From positions 1-59,522 of the forward strand of contig JBBDMW010000054.1 of NCBI GenBank assembly GCA_040878005.1: a DNA stretch of 59,522 nucleotides, given 5' to 3'. Both the position numbers and the translations under genes were made by a program. Origin of the DNA: JBBDMW01 sp040878005. GTDB taxonomy: Bacteria; Chloroflexota; Dehalococcoidia; Lucifugimonadales; Lucifugimonadaceae. Within the stretch, counting starts at the first letter, position 1. Each line of letters starts with the position of its first letter. The notes under the pieces were generated by a model. It did not search any database and was not told where the DNA came from. It saw only the letters and a list, made by a program, of their open reading frames with translations. This document shows positions 36,328 through 43,294 of the stretch, in pieces.

Positions 36328-37409
36328 TGGCAACCAACGGCGCCGGGACACGTGGCGAAAGACGGGACGACGATAGCCGCTCCCGCCGCGGCACGCGCCC
36401 CGCACGCCGCGTCAGCCGCCCTGCACCCACCGGCGCGCGGGGAATGATGCACCGCTTCGGCGGCCGGGACCTCGCTGATGCCGCCAGGGAAAAGCGCTAC
36501 CAGCCGTATAGCTTCGAGACGAACGGGGGCACCCTGCGGTGGCTGCTCATCGCCCTGGTCATATGGGTCGCCGTATCACTGTTCCTTGCCTGGAACGACC
36601 GCGCTACTGCGAACATGCTCGCTGATTGGCGGGACCAGGGCGTACAGGCCATACCTCCAACTGAGCCGCACCCCCAGGCGCTGCTGGACTTCGCCGCAGC
36701 CGAAGGCATTGACTGCCACACAGAAGCAGAGATTCTTGCTGGCACACCCGGCTGCGAGAGGGTTTTGGACTTTTACAGCGATTTTGCCGATGCTCAGAAC
36801 CGCTCTAACCTGATACTCGCGTTATTGGTGGTTGTGTTCATCGGCGTCATCTTTCCGTTCGGCACATTCGCGCACAGGGCCAATAGGAACCTGCTGACCC
36901 TGAAGTCAGCCGGGCAGCGGTTCAAGCCGGAGTGGGCGGTCATATGGTTCTTCGTGCCAGTGATGAACTTCTACAAGCCCTGGCAGGTGTTCAGGGAGCT
37001 TTTCAAGGGGAGTGACCCTGCGGTTTCGACGGAGGACCCTGAGGCTTGGAAGAAAAAGGGCCGCACGCCGCCCATTCTTCATGTCTGGTGGTTGTTGCTG
37101 ATTCTGGCCCTGATATTCAACCCCATCCTGCTCGCTCGCTTCAGCGTCCGGGAGAACGTTGCGGACGTTGCGGCGGTTGCCCAGAGGTTGATGTGGTCTG
37201 ATGTGCTCCTTGCGGTGGTGGGTGTTGCGGCCATGTTGATGGCCATAGAGTTGCACCGCAGGCAGGAGATACGCCATGCCAGGGTAGGGCCGGTCACTGT
37301 CACACCCGAACTGCCGAGGGACCCCATTGAGGAGGCCCTTGAAGAAGGCGCCCGCAAACAGCAACAGAGAATGAGCAAGGCAAAGAGCAAAAAGAGCAAA
37401 GGCAGGTAG
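36327..37409 (+). CDS. DUF4328-like membrane protein between leuC and leuD
   Basis: Protein of 360 residues. Basic, Arg-rich N-terminus (about 1-55), TM helix (about 71-90), an extracellular-type loop with two Cys (IDCHTEAEI and TPGCERV), then three or four TM helices with the DUF4328-like pattern: RANRNLLTLKSAGQRFKPEW, VIWFFVPVMNFYKPWQVFREL and WWLLLILALIFNPILLARFS. Lys-rich C-terminus. Function unknown. GTG 36327 shares one base with the leuC stop, and leuD starts two bases after its stop, so translation of all three is coupled. This splits the leuC and leuD subunit genes, which are normally adjacent. Confidence 0.75.
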   Translation: MATNGAGTRGERRDDDSRSRRGTRPARRVSRPAPTGARGMMHRFGGRDLADAAREKRYQPYSFETNGGTLRWLLIALVIWVAVSLFLAWNDRATANMLADWRDQGVQAIPPTEPHPQALLDFAAAEGIDCHTEAEILAGTPGCERVLDFYSDFADAQNRSNLILALLVVVFIGVIFPFGTFAHRANRNLLTLKSAGQRFKPEWAVIWFFVPVMNFYKPWQVFRELFKGSDPAVSTEDPEAWKKKGRTPPILHVWWLLLILALIFNPILLARFSVRENVADVAAVAQRLMWSDVLLAVVGVAAMLMAIELHRRQEIRHARVGPVTVTPELPRDPIEEALEEGARKQQQRMSKAKSKKSKGR

Positions 37410-37411
37410 AG

Positions 37412-38008
37412 ATGCAGCCGTTCACCACACTGACAGGCATTGTTGCGCCACTGGATCGCGCCAACGTGGACACTGACCAGATCATCCCAAAGCAGTTTTT
37501 GAAGCGCATAGAACGCACCGGCTTCGGAGAGTTTGCATTCTTTGACTGGCGATATTTGGAAGACGGCGTGCCGAACCCAGACTTCATACTGAACAGGCCC
37601 CAGTACCAGGGCGCGTCCATCCTGGTGGCAGGTCGGAACTTTGGCTCCGGATCATCGCGGGAACATGCGCCATGGGCACTCAGTGAATACGGGTTCAAGG
37701 CCATAATTGCCCCCAGCTTCGCTGACATCTTCCGCAACAACTGCATGCAGAATGGCCTGCTGCCGGTGGTCCTGGCTGAGAACGAAGTGGACACGATTAT
37801 GGGAAAGGCCCTCCAGAGGCCCGGCTATAGGGCCACCGTTGACCTTCCGTCACAGAAGGTCACTGACCCGGATGGCTTTGAGGCTGGCTTCGATGTAGAC
37901 CAGTTCCGCAAAAACTCCCTCCTGAAGGGTCTAGATGACATTGGCCTGTCGTTGGAACACCATGATGCCATCGCTTCTTTCGAGGAAGCCCACCCGGCCC
38001 GTTGGTAG
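37412..38008 (+). CDS. leuD: 3-isopropylmalate dehydratase small subunit
   Basis: Protein of 198 residues, swivel domain of the isopropylmalate isomerase. Motifs: RANVDTDQIIPKQFLKRIERTGFG (about 13-36) and ILVAGRNFGSGSSREHAPWAL (about 70-90; SSREHA binds substrate carboxylate). Works as a heterodimer with LeuC. ATG 37412, two bases after the DUF4328-like gene. Confidence 0.96.
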   Translation: MQPFTTLTGIVAPLDRANVDTDQIIPKQFLKRIERTGFGEFAFFDWRYLEDGVPNPDFILNRPQYQGASILVAGRNFGSGSSREHAPWALSEYGFKAIIAPSFADIFRNNCMQNGLLPVVLAENEVDTIMGKALQRPGYRATVDLPSQKVTDPDGFEAGFDVDQFRKNSLLKGLDDIGLSLEHHDAIASFEEAHPARW

Positions 38009-38157
38009 CGTGAATTTCAGGCGTCGACTGGGGATGCAGCGGCTAGTCCTTCTGCACCTGCTCATCGCGACCGCCCAAACCGCGTGAATCGCTGGTAGCA
38101 TCGGTTCCCCGGATAAACGGGAACCAGGCGAGGCAGCATGGCGTTTGCCCCGCATCC

Positions 38158-38186
38158 TTGAGTTTGCGTATTCGGTAATTTTTAGA
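38158..38186 (+). promoter_or_regulatory. Candidate leuB promoter
   Basis: TTGAGT (38158-38163), 17-base spacer, TTTAGA (38181-38186). A hairpin GGTTCCC / GGGAACC lies upstream near 38102-38124. The 257-base leuD-leuB interval holds no gene. Confidence 0.5.
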
Positions 38187-38265
38187 TTGGCGAATTGAAC
38201 CGATAGACGGCGCCCATGCGCCGGGTATGCCGGTCGCTGTTGGCGAGATGGCGGAACAGGAAAAA

Positions 38266-39372
38266 ATGGAAGCACGCATAGCTGTACTTGGCGGAGACGG
38301 CATTGGCCCTGAAGTCACGGCTGAGTCTGTAAAGGTTCTCGACTCGCTCGGGCGGCGTTTTGGTCACAAGTTCAACTACGTGACCGGCGCAGTCGGCGGG
38401 AATGCCATTGACAAGTTTGGCTCGCCCCTGCCTGAGACAACTCTCAACTGCGTACTCGGCAGCGACGCGGTGCTATTTGGCGCAGTGGGCGGCCCCAAGT
38501 GGGATGATCCCCTGGCAAAGATCCGCCCGGAAGACGGCATCCTGGCATTGAGGAAAGGACTGGGGCTGTTCGCCAACCTCCGCCCGGTCAAGGTGTTCCC
38601 GCAGCTCGTCGGCTCCAGCCCGCTGCGCCCGGAGCGCCTCAAGGACGTCGACTTTGTGATAATCAGGGAGCTAACAGGCGGCTTGTACTTTGGCAAGCCA
38701 AAGCGCCGCTGGGAGAACACCCGCGGCCGGCGTGCGGTGGATACCCTCTCCTACTCTGAGAAAGAGATTGAGCGCGTGGTGCGGGTGGGCTTTGAGTTGG
38801 CCCGTGCACGCCGCAAGCGCCTCCACTCCCTGGATAAGATGAACGTCATGCAGACTTCACGTCTCTGGCGGGAAGTGGTGACCGAGGTGGGCGAGGAGTA
38901 TCCGGACGTTGAGTTGGTTCACATGCTGGCGGACAACGCAGCCATGCAGATTGTCACCAACCCGTCAGTATTTGATGTCATAGTCACCGAGAACACGTTC
39001 GGCGATATTCTCTCGGATGAGGCTGCGGTGATAGGCGGCTCCATGGGCATGCTCCCCTCCGCCAGCCTTTCCAGCCTGCCCCCGAAGAACGGCAGGCGCA
39101 GGCGCGGCGGCAAGCCAGCACTTTACGAACCCATACACGGGTCTGCCCCTGACATCGCAGGCAGAGGCATAGCGAACCCAATGGCGTCCATCCTCAGCGC
39201 TGCCATGATGCTCCGGTGGTCGTTCGGCCTGCATACTGAGGCGGATGCGTTGGAGCAGGCGGTCGAGGGCGTGCTGGCTGAAGGCTACCGCACAGCCGAC
39301 ATCACGGGTCCCGGTGACCGCCCGCTGAACACGAAGCAGGCCGGCGACCTCATCGCCGGACGCGTGGGGTAA
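38266..39372 (+). CDS. leuB: 3-isopropylmalate dehydrogenase
   Basis: Protein of 368 residues, slightly longer than the usual 350-360. Oxidises and decarboxylates 3-isopropylmalate to 2-oxoisocaproate with NAD. Motifs: RIAVLGGDGIGPEVTAESVK, LLFANLRPVK-type segment (GLFANLRPVKVF), RELTGGLYFGKPKR, the active-site Lys in LDKMNVMQTSRLWREVV, and NTFGDILSDEAAVIGGSMGMLPSA. A Lys/Arg-rich insertion (KNGRRRRGGKP) lies near residue 280. The start chosen is ATG 38266 with CAGGA upstream; ATGs at 38227 and 38248 are alternatives. Confidence 0.95.
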   Translation: MEARIAVLGGDGIGPEVTAESVKVLDSLGRRFGHKFNYVTGAVGGNAIDKFGSPLPETTLNCVLGSDAVLFGAVGGPKWDDPLAKIRPEDGILALRKGLGLFANLRPVKVFPQLVGSSPLRPERLKDVDFVIIRELTGGLYFGKPKRRWENTRGRRAVDTLSYSEKEIERVVRVGFELARARRKRLHSLDKMNVMQTSRLWREVVTEVGEEYPDVELVHMLADNAAMQIVTNPSVFDVIVTENTFGDILSDEAAVIGGSMGMLPSASLSSLPPKNGRRRRGGKPALYEPIHGSAPDIAGRGIANPMASILSAAMMLRWSFGLHTEADALEQAVEGVLAEGYRTADITGPGDRPLNTKQAGDLIAGRVG

Positions 39373-39384
39373 CGGCCAGCCGCC

Positions 39385-39567
39385 TCACTGGCCTGTGGCT
39401 CTTAGCCCAACCTGCCGCAGTCTTGGGTCCAGGCGGTCGCGCAGCCAGTCGCCCAGGAAGTTGAAGGACATCACCACCAGGAAGATGGCCAGGCCGGGGA
39501 AGAACGAAACCCACCACAGGGTGCTGATAAAATTCCGGCCGTCGTTAACCATCACCCCCCACGCCGC
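39385..39567 (-). pseudogene. C-terminal remnant of an OppC/DppC-type ABC transporter permease
   Basis: Reading the minus strand gives about 58 codons ending at TGA 39387-39385. The residues WGVMVNDGRNF, STLWWVSFFPGLAIFLVV, MSFNFLGDWLRDRLDPRLRQ are the strongly conserved C-terminus of dipeptide/oligopeptide permease subunits. Upstream of the Trp (above about 39567) the resemblance stops; no N-terminal part, and no transporter partner, is nearby. It is a leftover of a deleted operon or a recombination scar. Confidence 0.8.
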
Positions 39568-39569
39568 TT

Positions 39570-39710
39570 CGGGACATACGCCTGAAGCTGCGGGATCGAA
39601 AGGTGAGCGAAGCCCGTTCCACCGTCATGGACGTTGCGTTCGATGTGGCAGAAGACGGCAGTGTGACCCTGCCAGAGCTTGGGTGGATGGACGTGATCGT
39701 GTGCACGTGA
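39570..39710 (+). pseudogene. Possible C-terminal fragment of an unidentified gene
   Basis: A frame ending at TGA 39708-39710 reads DIRLKLRDRKVSEARST, then MDVAFDVAEDGSVTLPELGW and MDVIVCT, a normal-looking protein tail. No start or N-terminal domain precedes it; it abuts the permease remnant tail-to-head on the other strand. Identity unknown. Confidence 0.4.
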
Positions 39711-39724
39711 CGGAAGGTCTGCGT

Positions 39725-40554
39725 CTAGTCGCTGTTCCTGATCTGCGACAGCAATTCCTGGGCGTCCCTCTCGGGCAATGCCGTACTGGAGTCTGTGAAG
39801 TTTCCTTCCGGCATCGCGTTGCCATCGATCAATGCGAACCGGTACGGATCTAGTACAGGGACGTACATGGTCGGGTCAGATGGCCGGTGCCGGAGGAAAA
39901 ACACATAATCTGTCCCTTCCTCAATTGCTTCGATTCCGGCGGCAGGCCTCTTCAATGACGGGTTTGCCTGGATTTCGGCGCTCTCTCTGGCGATCACGAA
40001 GTAGCCTTCGAACTGGACAAGATTAAACGTGTCGGGGCCAGTGCTCTTCAGGTACTCGTCCGCCGTTATCTGGTATATGCGTCCCAATCCAAACACCGCT
40101 TCATGAGGCTCTGATGGGTTGTCGGGGTTCTTTGCTGTGTTGACGGTTCCCACCTCTCCTTCTGATGTACCCACCACGATCACATCGGCAGCCTCCACCA
40201 ATTCTTCAATCGAGCGCGCCAGTGGACGGTCGCCATGAATTGANNNNNNNNNNNNNNNNNNNNNNNNNNNNNNNNNNNNNNNNNNNNNNNNNNNNNNNNN
40301 NNNNNNNNNNNNNNNNNNNNNNNNNNNNNNNNNNNNNNNNNNNCAGCCTCCACCAATTCTTCAATCGAGCGCGCCAGTGGACGGTCGCCATGAATTGATG
40401 GGACTGTTGGATCAGCTTGATTTACCTGTGCGGTTGGTGTTGCAACATGCCCGTCATCGCCGGTGTTGTTTTGAAATACTGCACAGGAGACGCTTGCTGC
40501 CATGCCGAACAGGACGACAGAAACGACAATCGCGGCCTTGAGTTGTTGGCTCAT
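39725..40554 (-). CDS. Lipoprotein of unknown function, split by an assembly gap
   Basis: Start ATG 40554 encodes MSQQLKAAIVVSVVLFGMA, then a lipobox-like ASVSC, so the mature protein would be lipid-anchored at that Cys. The gap 40244-40343 is flanked by the same 55 bases on both sides; joining the copies once gives a continuous frame through DRPLARSIEELVEAADVIVV to the stop at 39725, about 225 residues. The body (DVIVVGTSEGEVGTV, GLGRIYQITADEYL, GYFVIARESAEI) has beta-rich character and no known family. Confidence 0.6.
40189..40398. other. Assembly gap with duplicated 55-base flanks
   Basis: 40189-40243 and 40344-40398 are identical over 55 bases on either side of 100 N. This is a contig overlap that was scaffolded instead of merged, not a biological duplication. 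Confidence 0.92.
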
Positions 40555-40736
40555 TGCGTTGACTCCAGGCATTGGCCCGATCTGGGTGGGCACATTTGGT
40601 GGGGCCCATACAGCGTCAACGTAGAACCGTGCCCAAATGTTCCATCGCTCTCATACTGGGCAAGACTGTTGTCGGGTCCGTTTGTTGCTCGTCGGGCTGA
40701 GGGCAAACCGGCGTTGCGTGAGCGACACTGCACTGC

Positions 40737-41837
40737 GTGAACATCTCCGGTGAGCCTTTACTGTCGCCTCATCTGCTGGCCCGCGCTTCATTTAGCGATG
40801 GGAGGCGGGTCGGCGACTTGTTGCCCCAGGAGGGTGTCAGCCTGTACCGGTTGGGACGGGATGCCCTTGCTGTGGCGGCGTCACGGTTGCCGGCGGGACC
40901 GGTTCTTGTTCCTGCGTACGTATGCCGTGAGGCGGTGGAGCCGCTGGCAGCGCTGGGGCGCGACGTTTGTTTTTATCGCCTGGATGCCAACCTGGACCCT
41001 GACTGGGACCATCTTGCGGAGCTTGGCACGTCCGGCCCCGCCGCGCTCCTGCTTGTCCACTACTTCGGGTTTGCATCTGACCTGGAGCGTGCTGCTGAGT
41101 GGTGTAGGGGCACGGGCGTCGCTCTGATCGAGGACTGTGCCCATTCATTTCTTACAACCATTAACGGTAAGCCGATCGGAACCGCAGGAGACGCTGCGAT
41201 ATTTTCCTACCGCAAGCAGTTGCCGTTGTCGTCCGGTGCCGGCCTCAGGATGAACGGCGGCTCTATACCAGGCACGGGCGGTGGAGGTGCGGGCATCAGG
41301 CAGGCACTCCGGCAGATGGCGAACTGGGCGGTGTTCAAGTCTGGCTCAGCGGTGGCGCGACGGAGACTGGCCCACATTACTTCTGACGAGACCGGACTTC
41401 ATGCTGCTGGCCCAGGTGCTGAGTCTCCGCCCGGCATGGATGCTGTGACCCGTCGACTTATGGCGGTGCTGGCCCGACAGATTCCGAGGATTCGGGAGCG
41501 TCGAAGGGCCAATTACGCTTTCCTGGCAGGGGAACTGCGAGGACTGCCCGAGACGAGGCTCCTGTTTCCAAAGCTAATGGACGGGACTGTGCCGTGGGCG
41601 CTGCCGCTTGTCGCGGATGAACCTGCCGCCCGGGATGACCTGGTTTACACGCTGCTGGAAGAGGGCATTGGTGCGTGGGAGTGGCCGGACCTGCCGGATG
41701 GTGTGACCCCTGCGAAGTTCCCGTTTGAGCACCGTCTCGCTGAAACCACGGTCCTTTTGCCCGTGCACCAGGACTTGGCGGACAGGCAATTGCGGCACAT
41801 CGCTGACACTGTTTCGGGGTGGGCCATCGGCCGGTGA
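40737..41837 (+). CDS. DegT/DnrJ/EryC1-like PLP aminotransferase
   Basis: Protein of 366 residues, PLP fold type I. VPAYVCREAVEPL and VHYFGFASDLERAAEWC resemble sugar aminotransferases. IEDCAHSFLT carries the Asp for the pyridine nitrogen, and FSYRKQLPLSSGAGL has the Schiff-base Lys in the correct place. These enzymes aminate keto-sugars of nucleotide sugars. Start GTG 40737 without a strong ribosome-binding site. It stands alone; no nucleotide-sugar genes are adjacent. Confidence 0.83.
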   Translation: MNISGEPLLSPHLLARASFSDGRRVGDLLPQEGVSLYRLGRDALAVAASRLPAGPVLVPAYVCREAVEPLAALGRDVCFYRLDANLDPDWDHLAELGTSGPAALLLVHYFGFASDLERAAEWCRGTGVALIEDCAHSFLTTINGKPIGTAGDAAIFSYRKQLPLSSGAGLRMNGGSIPGTGGGGAGIRQALRQMANWAVFKSGSAVARRRLAHITSDETGLHAAGPGAESPPGMDAVTRRLMAVLARQIPRIRERRRANYAFLAGELRGLPETRLLFPKLMDGTVPWALPLVADEPAARDDLVYTLLEEGIGAWEWPDLPDGVTPAKFPFEHRLAETTVLLPVHQDLADRQLRHIADTVSGWAIGR

Positions 41838-41861
41838 CGGCCCACCCCGAAACATGTGGAT

Positions 41862-43046
41862 TTACTTGCCTGTCTCGCCGTCCTTCACTTCGAACCTGTT
41901 CAGAGCGTCGATGTCCAGCTCCACGCCCAGGCCCGGCCTGTCCGGGAGGTACAGGTAGCCCTCCCGGATGTCCAGCGGATGGTCAATGAACACGTTGTAG
42001 TTCGAGAGGTCGTACCGGCTCGTCTCAACCTTGTAGAAGTTCGGCACGGTTGCCATGACGTGCGAGCCGGCGAGCACGTTGATCGGGCCGCTGGCGTCGT
42101 GAGGCGACATGGGTATGTAGTACGCCTCCGCCATGGTCGAGATCTTCTTCAACTCTGTGATTCCGCCGGTCCACGTCACGTCCGGCATCACGAAGTCCGC
42201 CAGGTTGTTCTCAAATATTGGCAGGAACTCGAAGCGGGTGTGCAGGCGTTCGCCCACGCAGATGGGAGCCCGGGACTGCTCCTTCACCTGCTTGAGCGCC
42301 TTCCAGCTTTCGGGCGGCACCGGCTCTTCGAACCAGTGGATGCCGTACTCGGACATCTTGTTGGCCAGCCTGACCGCCGTGGGGACGTTGTAGTTGCCGT
42401 GGGCGTCGATGAGGATCTCGATCTGCGGGCCGACGGCCTCGCGTACCGCTGCCAGGATCTCGATGGCCTTGGCCTCGCCCTCCTGGCTGATCTCACCGTC
42501 CATGTACTCGGTGCCGCCCCTGCCGAGCGAGTGCGACATGGGGTCCATCTTGAAGGCCCGGTGTCCGGAGGCGACTATCTCCTTTGCGTCCTCGGCCGCC
42601 TGGTCTGGGTCGTTCGGCTCCGGCGGGTGGGTGTACAGGGCGATCTTGTCGCGCACTTCGCCGCCCAACAGCTTGTATACGGGCAGGCCAAGCGCCTTAC
42701 CGCGGATATCCCAGAGCGCTATATCTATGCCGCTTATGGCAGCAGTGGTCGCTCCGCGGGTGCCCACGTAAGTGAGGCTGCGGAATATCTTCTGCCAGAT
42801 GGCCTCGATTCGGTCGGCCTCGTCGCCGATGATCGTCTTGCCTATCTCGCGGATGTATGCCGCTATTGCGCCGTTGGCCACAGGGCCGGGGTAGGTTGTT
42901 ATCTCGCCCCAACCCGTGATGCCCTCGTCTGTGTCCACCTGGACAAAGACAAGCGAGCGCTCCGTGGGCTGGCGCGGCGAGCTTCCGCCGGGGCGGTTGT
43001 CCCACGGCACCCTGATGATCCACGGTCTGACACTGGTGATTTTCAT
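41862..43046 (-). CDS. Enolase-superfamily enzyme 2 (acid-sugar dehydratase-like)
   Basis: Protein of 394 residues. Capping domain (MKITSVRPWIIRVPWDN, WGEITTYPGPV) and TIM barrel. Active-site elements: AFKMDPMS at the end of strand 2 (K-x-D), metal ligands ILIDAHGNYN (Asp), WFEEPVPPE (Glu), VGERLHTR (Glu), then MPDVTWTGG, and SPHDASGP with the His that acts as general acid/base in galactonate- and gluconate-type dehydratases. A D-galactonate-like dehydratase is the best guess. It is convergent with the DegT-like gene and divergent from the penicillin acylase gene. Confidence 0.9.
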   Translation of the reverse strand: MKITSVRPWIIRVPWDNRPGGSSPRQPTERSLVFVQVDTDEGITGWGEITTYPGPVANGAIAAYIREIGKTIIGDEADRIEAIWQKIFRSLTYVGTRGATTAAISGIDIALWDIRGKALGLPVYKLLGGEVRDKIALYTHPPEPNDPDQAAEDAKEIVASGHRAFKMDPMSHSLGRGGTEYMDGEISQEGEAKAIEILAAVREAVGPQIEILIDAHGNYNVPTAVRLANKMSEYGIHWFEEPVPPESWKALKQVKEQSRAPICVGERLHTRFEFLPIFENNLADFVMPDVTWTGGITELKKISTMAEAYYIPMSPHDASGPINVLAGSHVMATVPNFYKVETSRYDLSNYNVFIDHPLDIREGYLYLPDRPGLGVELDIDALNRFEVKDGETGK

Positions 43047-43224
43047 ACGTAGTTTCTACTCACTCTCGTCTTGGCACACCCCCTCAATTGGGAGATGGCG
43101 AACCGGCCTTCCCGCATCGGGACAGGCCTCCCCGGCCGCTGACTTCCGAAAGCCGGGGTATCCGGAGCAACAGCCCCGGCGATTATCCTCTCCGGGGCGG
43201 CGGTGTCAAACATCCTGTGCCGGG

Positions 43225-43252
43225 TTGACACTTCTTCTGACGGTCGTACAGT
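43225..43252 (+). promoter_or_regulatory. Sigma-70-type promoter before the penicillin acylase gene
   Basis: TTGACA (43225-43230), 16-base spacer, TACAGT (43247-43252), about 40 bases before the start codon. One of the best -35/-10 pairs in the window. Confidence 0.65.
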
Positions 43253-43294
43253 TTCACGTGGTCTGCGGCTCCTTCAATATTCACCGAGGAAAGC

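Noticed and set aside
39725..40593. Two separate genes on either side of the 100-N gap
   Set aside because: The 55-base identical ends show one continuous lipoprotein gene.
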